64,000 nt of DNA, taken from the NCBI RefSeq assembly GCF_027409185.1, contig NC_084468.1, positions 99,634,001 to 99,698,000 of the forward strand, in the 5' to 3' direction. Below, piece after piece: positions 12,365-23,809 of this stretch. The DNA is from Cynocephalus volans (taxonomy: Eukaryota > Chordata > Mammalia > Dermoptera > Cynocephalidae). Each line of letters begins with the position of its first letter. Within the stretch, counting starts at the first letter, position 1. The notes beneath the pieces were generated by a model. That model did not search any database and was not told where the DNA came from. It saw only the letters and a program-made list of their open reading frames with translations. The position numbers and the translations under genes were made by a program.

Positions 12365-13380
12365 TTATGGCAGTGGTCGTAATCTTTCAGTAATCAAACC
12401 CAGGACTCCCTTGAAGATTTCTTGTAAGGGTGGTTGTGTGGTAGTGAACTCCCGCAGTTTTTGTTTGTCTGAGAAATATACTATTTGCCCTTCATTTCGG
12501 AAGGATAGCCTTGCAGGGTAGAGTATTCTTGGCTGGCAATCTTTGTCTTTTAGTATTTTGAATATATCATCCCATTCCTTTCTAGCTTTTAGGGTTTGTG
12601 ATGAAAAGTCTGATGTTAACCTGATTGGGGCTCCCTTATAGGTGATGTGATGCTTCTCTCTTGAAGCTTTTAAGATTCTCTCTTTGTCTCTGAGTTTTGC
12701 CAATTTGACTATAACATGTCTTGGAGAGGGCCCTTTTGGGTTGAATACGTTTGGAGATCGTTGAGCTTCCTGGACATGAAGATCTGTGATTTTTCCTATA
12801 CCTGGGAAGTTTTCTTTCACTATTTTGTTGAATATGTTTTCAATGCAGCCTCTGTTTTCCTCCCCTTCTGGGATACCCATGACTCGGATATTTGAGCACT
12901 TAAGGTTGTCTGATATCTCTCTCAGATTTTCTTCAATGTCTTTGATTCTTTTTTCTTTTTTTTTTTGTCTGCTTGTGTTATTTCAAACAGCCCATCTTCA
13001 AGTTCAGAGGTTCTCTCTTCAACTTCCACAAGCCTGCTGGTTAAACTCTCCGTTGTGTTTTTTATTTCGCTGAATAACTTCTTCAGTTCAGCAAGTTCTG
13101 CTACATTTTTTTTCAGGAGATTGATTTCCTTGTACATTTCCTCTTTCAGGTCCTGTATACTTTTCCTCATTTCATCATGATGTCTAGCTGAGTTTTCTTG
13201 TATCTCATTCAGTTTCCTTAGAATTATCACTTGAAATTCCTTGTCAGTCATTTCAAGGGCTTCTTGTTCTATAGGATCTAGAGTTTGAGATTTATTAACT
13301 TTTGGTGGTGTACTTTCTTGATTTTTTGTATTTCTGGTATCTTTTTTTTGATGTTTGTTCACTGTAGCAGGGGGTTTCAC
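12365..13380 (-). pseudogene. L1 ORF1, full span, one frameshift
   Basis: The N-terminal half is open at 12922-13380 and the C-terminal half at 12365-12880, in different frames. The switch falls in an A/G run (plus-strand T run, about 12948-12967) where the translation becomes a string of lysines; a slippage indel is the likely cause. Residues ~60-140 form a heptad-rich coiled coil (for example INLLKKNVAELAELKK). The C-terminal half has the RNA-recognition and C-terminal domain phrases QEAQRSPN and ARLSFRNEGQIVYF. The codon at the expected start (13378-13380) is GTG, so the start may also be lost or lie elsewhere. Family role: L1 RNA-binding trimer. Confidence 0.9.
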
Positions 13381-14922
13381 AGTCCACTGGTTTGAGACTA
13401 TTGACTAACTGAGATGTTGCTGTGGTTGCCAATTTGGTATGGCTACCTCCGTGACTGTTCAGTTGGCCTCTAGTGCCTTGTGTGTGTGGTTGCCTCGGGT
13501 CTTGGGCCTCTCCAGGGAGCCACCTCTCTGGTCAGCTTGGACTCTGCTGGGCTGCTGGATCATGGGGCTGTACCGCAGTGTGTGTGGTCTCTGCTGAGCT
13601 TCCACTTCCTGTGCAGGACTTCTCCGTGTTCCATGCGCTCTGGCCCGGGCTGTTGGATCATGCAGTGGCAACCCCACAGGGTGTGTGGTTTTGTCGAGTC
13701 TCCGCCTCCCTAGCCAGACGTCTCCCCGCTCTGTGCGCACTGGGCTGGGCTGGGACATATCTTCTGCAGCCCTCGTCTATCAGCTGGGCTTTCAAGACCC
13801 TGCTCGGCACCGCCTCACCCAGGAAGTCTACCAGGTTTCTGCTAGGCCCAGACGACCAGATGCTCTGGGTGCGTTTGTAGCACTGTGTAGATCTTTCTCG
13901 GGACTTATCACCTTCCTCCTGGTATCCTGGTTATTTGTGTACTTGTCTTATTTCCCACACCAGAGCGTGAGCTCCTCAGGGGAGGAGCCTGCAGCACACG
14001 GTTCACCTTTGAATCCCCCCGGCGCAGACCGACTTCGGTGCCCTCCCGCAGTCAGCTTTCCGGCAGGTTCAAGCGAACTCGGGAACTCTCTGACCACACT
14101 ATTCCTAACCAGATATCAGTTAGGTGTTTTTCCGAACTGGTTGCCACAGAGATGGTATCTGCCTCCCTTAACATGAAGTTTACCAGGGGCCAGAGCCCAG
14201 GGTGTGGTGGAGTGTCAGTCGGCCCAGCCCGTACTTCCTCGCCCTCCCGACGCTGGCCCGGCATGCCCCACGCCACCAGCCCTGCCAGAGAACCACGGAG
14301 GGAGTGGGAGGGGAGGCTGGCCCACAGGCCCCGGGAAGCCCCTCACCCAGGCAAGCAAGTGGGAAGGCTCAGTGAGGAGTCGAGCCGGGCGAGGAGGACA
14401 GGCTTGGCTGAGCCGGGCCAGAGCAACCACCACCTGAGAAAATGGAGGCAGCCCCGGAGCCGGTGAGTGGCCCAGTGGGGCAGGCGGAAGTCAGGGGCCA
14501 GGGGTCACTCACAGGGCTGTGCTGGTTTGGGCAGCTCCCTCTCTGCCTCTGCGTTGTCACCGTCCCCGTTCTCAGCCGCTGCAGCCTCGGGCTGCTCACT
14601 CGGTCCCGTGGCGCGGCTCGGGCGCTCCCAGGAATCTTCTTTTGTGCCGGCCTGAAACCTCGAATCCTGAATAGGGTAGCTGGCCACCTTCAGTGCGGCC
14701 CTGGCCTCCAGGATCCTGGCAGCATCAACAGCAGCCCCGGCGCCGTGTTCCCTGTTTAGAGACTCGCTTTTGCAGCTAAGAAACAGTTCTTTTCCTGCTC
14801 CATACTTCAAAGTTGTTGCCTGTAAATGAGGCAGCCTCTCCTGCCAAGGGCAAAGTGGTGGTCAGCCCCCACAACTGGCCACCAGCAGTGGTCATTCCTT
14901 AAGAGACGGCAAGAGGAAGCTA
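13381..14922 (-). promoter_or_regulatory. L1 5' UTR, ~1.5 kb, CpG- and GC-rich
   Basis: This is the most GC-rich stretch of the window, with many CpGs at 13990-14640. In L1s this segment holds the internal promoter, which starts transcription at the element's first base, near 14922. The half next to ORF1 contains tandem units (13481-13775). Many overlapping open frames on both strands (13473-14810) result from few stop codons in GC-rich DNA and are not genes. Whether the promoter still works cannot be read from sequence. Confidence 0.75.
13481..13775 (-). repeat. About three imperfect ~98-101 bp tandem units in the L1 5' UTR
   Basis: The anchor TGTGTGTGGT occurs at 13481 and 13579, and a shortened form at about 13682. 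A second anchor, GCTGYTGGATCAT, occurs at 13551 and 13649, again 98 bp apart. The text between anchors is similar but diverged. This layout resembles the monomer arrays that form promoters of some rodent L1s, but I infer only the structure, not the function. Confidence 0.75.
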
Positions 14923-14936
14923 TAACTTTGTTTTTT
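14923..14936. repeat. Target-site duplication of full-length L1, 5' copy
   Basis: Exact 14-bp match to 8136-8149. On the minus strand it begins AAAAAAC and is preceded by CTATT, giving the TT|AAAA nick site. It fixes the L1 5' end at 14922. Confidence 0.85.
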
Positions 14937-16430
14937 AATAGATACTATGGAATGAAATTTAGAGGTGAAATTAGATAATTCATAAAATAGCTATTGTTTC
15001 TTCAGATTCATCAATTTAAGATAATTAAGAATAATTCAAAATACATGCTATTACATTCTCCAATAACACAGCATAAATTAGGTAATGTGGCAAATGCATT
15101 AATGCCTTAAAGTTAGTAGAATGTAATTTAATAAACTAATTCTTGCTTGAAAGGATTAATGCCATTTAATAGAAAATAGTGATGCCTCTTTTTATTCACA
15201 AGTATTTAAATTAAATTTTATATCAATGTTACTTACAAAAGGATCACGTATATCAAAATAAGGACAGTTCAGGCAAACAGAAAATTAAATTTACAAATAT
15301 TAACAATTCACAATCCACAAAGCAGAGCCTTGTTTATTGTTTTATTGCGCAGTGTAATAACATAAATTCACTTAAAATTAATTGACATCCCATAATCTAT
15401 GCCTTTTCCACTAGGAAATATCATAAGACAAATGTTTGAACTGCAAACACATTTTCTTATTTAATAGCCACTAATAGCTGTAATTAGTTCTGGAAACCAT
15501 AATTCAAGCAAATGTGATTATAGTTAAATATATGAATATATACATAAAGATAATTATGAATCCTTCTGGAAATAGTACGTAAAGTTGACTGTTGCTGAAA
15601 TATGGTCATTATCTTTGACTACAGGTAAAAATATTAACTTCTGATCAACAGTCCTTCTCACTCTTAGGTTAGTTTAGAATATAAGTGGCTGTTTGGAAAA
15701 ATGCATGCTAATATTAATGTTTGCTGAAAGATTGTTTTAAATATAGGGGCACAGACCTTAACGAGCTGGTTTTCCACAAGTAAGTTTGGTTAGTTTTTAG
15801 AGATAGTAAACAGGTTATAGTTACTGAAAGAGGGGGAAAGAAAAATAAGGAAGGGAAAGAGAAAAGAGCCAGAGGAGTGGGGAGAGATGGATAGGTGGAA
15901 GAAATAGTGGAAGAGTGGAGTGTGGCAGTGCAGAGCAATGTAACGATAGTCACTGAAGAGATAAGAACAAGAGAGGGATTCAAGGGGAAGCAGGTTTTCT
16001 CAGTAGAATATCACAGAATCAGAGAGCCATACATATGACACCAATGATTTTTTATTTTAAATTGTACTTATTAGTAATTTTCATAGGAGTTGAATTTGGC
16101 CTGTAATTATTGAACATGACTCAATTGTTAATTAAGTGTGCATGAAGCCTTAATTACATTTACCAATCAATATCATTATTCATACCTCCTCAGTTTCATG
16201 ATTTAATTTTAAAGGAATTGGATTTGAACTCTTCAGAATTATAAAATTAATTACATTCAGCTTCAGCCAATTGAAACAAACCTGCTAGCATGACACCCGA
16301 TGGTAGTCAGTAGGTCCCACTAACTTCTGTGTGTTGGTTAACATGGTAAAAATAAAAGAGTAAAATATCAGGTAAATTAGGCCTTTTTCGTTCTGGGTTC
16401 CATGTTAATTGAATACTACTGTGTGCAGGA
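14937..16430. other. AT-rich intergenic DNA, no gene seen
   Basis: No nameable repeat or gene. A purine-rich block (about 15826-15985) produces an 89-codon Ser/Pro/Leu-rich open frame on the minus strand (15714-15983), which is a composition effect. Confidence 0.55.
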
Positions 16431-16505
16431 CACTCTGCTAAGTATGTACTGTTTTATCCCTGGATTTGGGTAAATACCTGGGAGTGGAATTGCTATGTCA
16501 GAGGG
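16431..16505 (-). mobile_element. Old L1M fragment, left piece
   Basis: The phrase around GGTAAATACCTGGGAGTGGA followed by ATTGCTATGTCAGAGG is the typical reverse complement of the L1 ORF2 3' end. It matches a similar phrase at about 17315-17370. The LTR at 16506 begins immediately after it, which suggests insertion into L1M DNA. Confidence 0.5.
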
Positions 16506-17021
16506 TGTATTAGTCAGGATTCTCTAGACAGACAGGACCAATAGGATATGTATATAGATATATATGAGAGGGGCTTTATTAGTAAATTACCTCACACAAT
16601 TATGGAGGCCAAGGAGTCCCACAATAGTCCATCTGTAAGCTGGAGAACAAGGCGAGCCATAGTGTGGTTCAGTCCAAGTCTGAAAGCCTCAGAACCAGGG
16701 GAGCCACTGGTGCAAGTACCAGAGTCCAAAGTCTGAAGAACCTGCAGTTCTTATATCTAAGCACAAGAGAAAATAGGTGTCCCAGGTCCAGGTGAGGGAG
16801 AGCGATTTCACCTTCCCTCTGCCTTTTTGTTCTATCAGCCCCCAGCTGATTGCATGGTGCCCTCCCACACTGAGAGCGGATCTTCCTCACTCAGTCCACT
16901 GACTCTCAGGCCAGTCTCTTCCAGAAACACCCTCATGGACACACCCAGAAATAATGCTTTGCTTTGTTAGTTATCTAGGTATTCCTTAATCCATCAAGTT
17001 GACACCTAAAATTAACTATCA
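16506..17021 (+). mobile_element. ERVL-type (MLT2-like) solo LTR
   Basis: Begins TGTATTAGTCAGGATTCTCT and ends near AAATTAACTATCA, the start and end phrases of MLT2-like LTRs of class III endogenous retroviruses as I recall them. It is about 516 bp and has no internal retroviral coding sequence beside it, so it is a solo LTR left by recombination. No convincing 5-bp target duplication is visible. The related LTR at 45116-45538 is in the opposite orientation. The exact subfamily is uncertain. Confidence 0.65.
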
Positions 17022-18000
17022 CGAAACGTAAACACAGTAGTGCTATTGGTAGGGCAGTTGAGAAGTATAACAAATACAGAAAAGTATACAAACCATATTT
17101 ATTTTAGCTCAATATATTTTTTAAAAGTGAAAATAGTCCCATAAGTGACACAGAGATAAACATATTAACAGAACCCCAGAAACTCCACTTGTGCCCCTTC
17201 CAGTGATCCCTCAGCTCTTTCCCCATCAACGGAATAGCATTCCATTATAAGAGTATATATTGAAATACTGTGGTACTGCTGCTGTTATACCTTTATGTGA
17301 GTTTTGGTAAATATATGTATAAACATTTCTCTTGGCTATATACCTAGGAGTGAAATTTCTGAGCCATATGGATATATATGTTTAACTTTTTTATTGACAC
17401 TCAAAAAGTTTTCTAATGTGGTTGCATAAATTCACATTCCCACCAACACTCACACTCAGTTGTTCCATATACTCACCAACACTTAGGGTTGTCTTTTTCA
17501 TTTTAGTTTTTCTGATAGGTGTGTAGTGGTATAGCATTATGATTTTTTTTAGCATTATAATTTTAATTTGCATTTCTCTAATGCCTAATGATTTTAAGCA
17601 CAGTTTCATATATTTATTGTCCATTGTGTATCATCTTTTGTGAGAGATCTTTCTATTATTTTCTCATTGATTTGTAGGGATTCGTTATATATTCTGGAAA
17701 CCAATCTTTTTGTGTTATATTTATTGTAGATAATTCTCTCAATTGGTGGTTTGCATTTAATAGCTTTATTGAGGAATAATTTACACTCCATACAATTTGC
17801 CCATTGTAAGTGTATAGTTAGTGATTTTTAGTACATTATGCAGTTTTACAATATTCCTACAATTCAGTTTCACAGTACTTCCTTCACTCCAGAAGGTTTC
17901 CTTATACTTGTTTTCTATCAATCCCTGCTCTAGCCTCCATCCACAGACAACCATTGGTCTGTGTCAGGAAGTAAATATTTTCATGTTTTTGCACAATTAG
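17022..18000 (-). mobile_element. Old L1M fragments (ORF2 3' end and 3' UTR-like)
   Basis: Plus-strand text at 17280-17770 reads as the reverse complement of L1 ORF2 C-terminal sequence: the ACCTAGGAGTGAAATTTCTG phrase, then ATTCCCACCAACA, and finally TATATTCTGGA near 17690. Short frames at 17391-17624 (NKYMKLCLKSLGIREMQIK) and 17606-17791 confirm the match. From about 17757, TTTATTGAGGAATAATTTAC and the following text match the tail region of L1M elements. Highly decayed, likely more than one fragment. Confidence 0.6.
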
Positions 18001-20740
18001 GACTTTCTGAGCAAATTTTACTGGCTCCTTTGTTAAAGGACAAGCCTTGGAAGTTAAAAGGTGTTAGATAGACATGGAATCATCTGCTCTCATTCAAAGT
18101 GTAATAAAACTTATCTCTCGTAGAAACAAATGCCCGTATTCTGAAGTACAGATTTCCCCTAAAGTCTATGTCATTTTCTCCTCTATGCAAGAGGAGAAAA
18201 AGAAGGAATTCCCACAGGTGGGCTTTGGGTGGGCCCCAAACAGAAGTTACTTTGTTCATTGCTCTCTCCTCTGGGTAGGAGGAGAAAGCATTCATTTGTT
18301 CCCAGAGCTGAGGCAAGGCTTTGGACATTATAGTGGCTAAGCTGAGGGGAGCTGTATCTCACTCCTGTGGAAGCACATGGTCTGCTGCCCCCAATCCCTC
18401 ACTCCTCCCCTGCCTGGATCTCAGCTCCTTTAAGATTCAGGGGTGGGGCTCAGGTCTTCTTGTCACCAGGGGTTGGGGATAGCTCTATACACCCATCCCT
18501 TTATGCTGGGGACCTTCTGAAACGGAAGGATTCAAATATTGACAGCTGGTGGATGCAGGCATCTTTGTGCCTAGTTCTGTGGCAGGAATAGTGTGGGACT
18601 CAAAGATGGACAAAAATGCCAAGAAAATAAAATATGGAGCTGACTGCATGCGAGAGGACAGAAAGAAACAACTCGAGCACAGCCTGAAGTGCAGAGGCAC
18701 GAGGCCAAAGAAAAAAATAAGGGAAAAACCTCTCCACCCATCCTCCTCACCTAGTCCACATGCACTGCCACTGTAGTCTGCTCCCGGCTGGGCTGGGAGA
18801 GGACAGGAGGCCCTGGCAGCAGTGGCCTTAATATCTGAATTACCAAGTTAACTGTTAGGACTTTGAGCACAACTTGAAGAAAAGAAAAAAAACAAGTTTA
18901 ATGAAAACACTTTACCATTTTTTTGCTATTGTCTGAATGTATAGTAAAATTTCACATAGGACTTCTTATGCTTCTAATTCCCCACCTCATAGGTGCTAGA
19001 GGGGATTATTTCAATCAGGAAAAGCTAAAAATAGAAGACAGTTAGTGAGACCTTAATGACTTAACGTTCTATTTTTTACTGAAGCGGTGACTCTAAAAGG
19101 GAGTCTTGGGAAATTCTGCTGATGACAACATGAAAAAATGTAGCTTCAGATACCAAATATAATCAAGGTGGTTTTTAAAAAATCTTGGTTATAAAAAAAA
19201 AATTCTTTCTCATAGTTGTTTAGGATTTAGAAGGTTAATTGAAGGTATTCCCATTCACAAATCTCAAGGCTGAAGAAACTTTAATTCCTAAAGCATTGTT
19301 TCTGGAGTAATTAATATGATGTAAGTCATACTGAAAATTGTTTTTGGCTTTTTATTCTGAAAAACAATTTTACTTTTATTTGATTCATGAGATAAGATGC
19401 TCTCCACTGGTAATTATCAGCCAAAGAATTTCTGCAAAGAGTGAATGTGCAGACATTTCTAATGAGCCTGTTATTTTCTTGTTCCTTTTCAATTATTGGG
19501 ATTGATTTTATCTAAAGTTGCATAAGCCACCTGATAAAGAATGTTGTAGGATTGTAGAAAATTTTAAAGTAAGAAAATTTCAAATCATAGATATAAAGTT
19601 GAAATGTTTTGGTGTCATACTTTAAAGAATGCCATATCTAACCAATAAATCGATCAAATATACCTTTAAAAAAGGAGAATTCCTGTTCTGCCAAATTGGC
19701 AAGCATTGTAATAAAATACCCAAGGACGTGAGGGGTAGTCCATTTGGCTTCATAATTCTATGAAGACGTAGATGTTTATTTGCTGATTACTGTATATGTC
19801 TCCCTTTCACGACTTGCTACAGAAAATTATTCACAATTTAAGCCCCTATCTCTCCTTTCTGGAAACTCTCATTTAAGCTAATGTATTCCGTAATTTTCAA
19901 AGTAGTGTTAGAACAATCATGTTCTATCTTGTAATAAAGATGATATAGATAAATTTTGCTCTCAATTTTGTGTGACTTCTGCATTTCACATCATTGCTGT
20001 TATTATGAGGAAAAGTATCAGGAATGATAGTTCTATTTTTCAACAGTGAAATCCCTATAGAAGAAATGAAAAATGTGTAGGGGCCAGGGGAAGACATTTG
20101 TTTCAACCTCCTCAAAGTTCTCTGAAAAGTCATCTGATTAAACATAGACTAATATGAAGAAAAGGCATGAAAAATTTTATCATATCATTGTTTTACGTGA
20201 CTTGAGAGCCTTCAGAAATGAAGACCCAAAAATATAGGGAAAATTTTCCATATTTATGCTTACGATCTTTGAAGCAGGAGCAGCTGTGTAGAAATCTGAT
20301 TGGACAAGAAAAGTATGATCTAATGCTCATAGACTGAGTGGGGAAGCCCAGCAAAGCCTGTCTGTTCAGATACTTCTTGGCCTGTCTGTGTACCGTGTAG
20401 CATTCCTTCCTCCAGGGTATGGGGCAGGACCTTTTCTGGAATGGAGGTCTTATGACTACAATCAGACAAGGTAGGTGAGGGAATTTCTTCATGGCCAGCT
20501 CCAAGACGGGGAGTGGGGGTGGAGATTAGAGTATGTTTATGACCCACCTTGGAGAGGAGGAATTCTAGTTTCTGTGGCTTGCCTCAGGGGAAAATGTGGC
20601 TGAGAGACATGAGGGCAGGAGGTCAGAAGATAACTTTGCTTTTGTTTCAAGACCTTCACTTCGGGGTATTGCGTTTTGGGCCTCTGCAAGTGGAAAGCCA
20701 AGTAATTGTAGCTGAACATATGTATATATATTATTTTACT
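18000..20740. other. Unclassified intergenic DNA; GC-richer block at 18060-18830
   Basis: The block at 18060-18830 is distinctly less AT-rich than its surroundings and holds overlapping short frames on both strands (for example 18074-18340, 18549-18776) with no recognised protein. It may be an unrecognised old LTR or a unique element. From 18830 to 20740 I see unique AT-rich DNA and nothing nameable. Confidence 0.4.
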
Positions 20741-20965
20741 GATTCACCCAAAAAATACATTGAGTGCTAACTATGAACCTGGCATTGTTTTATATGCTGG
20801 CAATACAGATGTAAATAGGACAGACATAAATCACTTCTCTTAGGAAGCTTACATTCTAGTGGGAGGAGACAGACAATAAGGTATAGTCAAATATGTGAGT
20901 GAAATAGGAAATACATTAAGTTGTGGTAAGTGTTATGGAGAAAGATCAAGCAGAGAACGGTAGTA
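20740..20965 (-). mobile_element. L2 LINE 3' fragment
   Basis: The plus strand is the reverse complement of the common L2 3' end: CATTGAGTGCTAACTATGAA, CTGGCATTG, then GGAAGCTTACATTCTAGTGG and GACAGACAATAAGG. Ancient, with no coding capacity. Confidence 0.65.
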
Positions 20966-21024
20966 GTGGTGGGAGGTGGGAGAGAGGAGGTGTCTCCTGA
21001 TTTGACTCGTGGCTGAACCTTCTA

Positions 21025-21120
21025 GGAGAATGTACACTACCTGAGGGCAGGGACCCTGCCTGGTGCTGCTTGTCATCACTCACACACATCATTATGTGTG
21101 GCACTTAAATGTTGAATGAG
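21025..21120 (+). mobile_element. L2 LINE 3' end fragment
   Basis: Reads ACCTGAGGGCAGGGACCCTG and ends GTTGAATGAGTGGATGGA, the usual L2 3' terminus in sense. Confidence 0.6.
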
Positions 21121-21224
21121 TGGATGGATAAACTCAGTGTTGAGTGGGGCCCCCCCTTTGTCACACTACTTTAAATAGTACATAACTTGTACATAATATT
21201 ACTTTTTGTGTTCACTTGTCCAGA

Positions 21225-21350
21225 AGGTAACCTGCCCAAGAGTAAGACATTTTATCCAGTTTGTTCACTGATGTGTCCCAAGCACCTATTAGCTTGACAA
21301 ATAATAAGATTTAGTAAATATTAATTGAATGAATGAATGAATTTTATGAA
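21225..21350 (+). mobile_element. L2 LINE 3' end fragment
   Basis: CCAGTTTGTTCACTGATGTG, then CCCAAGCACCTATTAG, then a TTAATTGAATGAATGAATG tail: the L2 3' terminus in sense. A second copy of the same terminus lies about 100 bp upstream. Confidence 0.6.
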
Positions 21351-23809
21351 GTAATTTTCCCTGAGGAAACAATGTAGCTATTAGCTTACGACAGATGAAT
21401 TTTGCTGCTTTTGACAAGGCAGCTATTTCCTGCCAACAACACACATTTTGACGGCTACCAGTAAATTCACAATTTGTGTGTTCAAGAATGCTGTGAAGAA
21501 AACGGTTAGGAAGCTAAGTCTGATGCCAAATTCTTATGTCTTAGAAAATCAAATGTTAAAATGTATCAACTGTTTGACTATTCCACTGTCAATAACACAG
21601 TTTCCCCTCTATCATTAAGATTTTTAAAAGGGACCTGGTCATGAAAACTGTTAATATTCACTGAATTTTTAGAAAAGTGAGGAAAGAGTATGTAATACAG
21701 ATGAAACAAGTCCTTTTAGTTAGACTTGACACACCTGAGATAGATGTTGTCACTGGTTGAAAGGCACTACAAATGTTTTCTTTTGGTTGTTGTTTTTATT
21801 AAAAAAAATTTTTTATATCCTTTTTCATTCCAGACACATAGCCATATTTACAAATTATTTTTTCACAAAGTCAGTGGGAGTTTCCTTTGTTATCTACTTA
21901 AAAATTATTTTCTGACAGAGCTAGTAGGAGTTTCCTTTGTGATCCTAAAAAGAAGATCGGAGATCAAAAGAAGTGCAATTTACACTTGAAAGAGCCCACA
22001 GCCAGCCTAGAAATGCATCTTGAGGAGCATAGTTTAGGAGAATGACACCTGAGAATAAATGCACAATATTAACACCGCTTTAGTGATTAGGACATAAGAG
22101 TCACAGACGCAGTGTTCTCCTTCCTGGCCATCTTGAAATACACAGTGATTTGCTGACAGCACTTTGGAAACATTTTCATTTATTATGTATGTATGACTAT
22201 TACATTAGATTTTAGTTTCTTAAGGGCAAGACACTGAGACTTCTCTTAAATCACAGCCTACTCAGAGCCGTGTGCAGGTGGCAGGTACTCTCTTTAAAAC
22301 AGTAATGGATATCCACGAAGCCATTTCCAGGAAGAAAACTGTGGGCTAATTTATTTTCATTGAGAAAGCTATGGTCATTTACAGCAAACTTAAACTCACA
22401 TCATGATAGGTAACACCTACTGGGGTCCAGTGTGAGTTAATTTTCATAATCTTAATTTGCCTCTTTGTTCCCTTTTTGGTCTTGCTAGGAACTTCTAGAA
22501 GATTCTGTTTACACAAGCCATTTTCAAAGTCTGTTGCTCAGAACACTAGTCCTGTGCAATGCACTAAAAAGAGTTTTATGGTGAAATAAATTAGAGAATA
22601 TTGTATAAAATTGTCTTTCTGTTAGAGAGTTGTAAGGCAAAGTAGGATTTTAAAATTGTAAGAACGTCCGCATTAAAGTGACCCCTTTAACTTTGTTTAA
22701 TCCAGTATTTCCCAAACTTATTTTTTCTCAGAAATCTTTTTTGGTGTAACAGTAACTCTATTTCTTTGAATTTATTAGATAACATCTATTTCACTATTTT
22801 ATGTGCCGCCAAAAAAGGAAAACACTGATAAAACACTTTAGATTTTAAGACTCATTTAAAAGACACAGTCTATAGATCTTCTGGGAGGAAGACCACGCAG
22901 GGTCACTTTCATTGCATTGTATCAAGGTCACATACTGTTAACATGACTAATCACTGTTAATTGCTGACCTTGATTACCTGGCTGAGGTAGAGTCTGTTGG
23001 GGTTCTCCACTGTAAAGTTACTTTTTTTTCTCCCCCTTTCCATACTGTACCTTTTTGAAGGAAGTCATTATGCACAGCCTATGCCTGAATGGAGATTTTT
23101 TTCACCTCCTGGTGACCCACTTTTCATCTGTAAAATAGTCCTAACAATACTATCTGCCAATTCAGAGGTCTGAGGTGCAGATTATGAGTTAATGTAGGTA
23201 AAGTTCTAGGAACAATTACTTGCATGGAAGAATAATTTAATAAACATTAACAATTATTAAAAAATAAATAAAAGATATGGTCAAGAAAACACAAACTTCA
23301 GGGAATATTAATTTACATTGTAATAAAATGGAGCTATATGTTCTAAAAATGAAATATTAAAATTAAAAAACTTTTAATCTTTTTGTCCATTTTAGTAGTA
23401 ATTTCTCTACTAGTATACAGATTCTTTTATACATTTCCATAAACTGTGAGGGGTAGTCCTTTGAGTTCTGATATAAATGTATTTAATGGTGTCTTGCCAT
23501 AGCACTATGCACATTTTTATGACAGTTATAACTTCACAGATACCAGTTCTAGCTGTGACATTTCAAGTGTAAACTACGAGGCTTAGAGTCTTCCATATTA
23601 GGAGGAGGCAATTCAAAGAAAACTCCAGAGCCTACAGAAACCACATCAGTCTATGCTCATCGATGACCCAGGATAAACTTCGTTACAGATCGTACTCTAA
23701 TCCTCCTCATGATGTTTGCATGTGTGATTTCCAAACTAGATTAACTACTCCAGGCATGATCCATAGATTGCATTTCTGTGTATCTCCCCACAGTGTCCAC
23801 TTTATATAA
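21350..23809. other. Intergenic DNA downstream of ARSJ
   Basis: Mostly unique AT-rich DNA. A weak L2-like phrase (TTCTTAAGGGCAAGACACTG) lies near 22218. The text at 22530-22735 has phrases found at ends of hAT-type DNA transposons (TTGCTCAGAACACTAGT; CAGTATTTCCCAAACTT), so a decayed copy is possible. The longest ARSJ transcripts could extend into this part. Confidence 0.45.

Larger units (their letters stand above)
8150..14922 (-). mobile_element. Structurally full-length L1 retrotransposon (6.77 kb)
   Basis: On the minus strand the order is: 5' UTR (14922-13381), ORF1 (13380-12365), spacer, ORF2 (12192-8371), 3' UTR (8370-8160) and a short A-rich tail. It is bounded by a perfect 14-bp duplication (8136-8149 and 14923-14936). 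ORF1 (about 338 codons) and ORF2 (about 1274 codons) are close to the normal L1 lengths, so no large deletion has happened. Both are disabled by small frameshifts and a stop. The copy is younger than the L1 at 1-4490 but not active. It lies downstream of ARSJ, outside the gene, in the same orientation. Confidence 0.95.

Noticed and set aside
13473..14810. Many overlapping open frames on both strands (up to 163 codons)
   Set aside because: They lie wholly in the GC-rich L1 5' UTR, where stop codons are rare, and show no protein family resemblance.
16506..17021. A functional endogenous retrovirus
   Set aside because: Only an LTR-like segment is present, with no internal coding region and no partner LTR.
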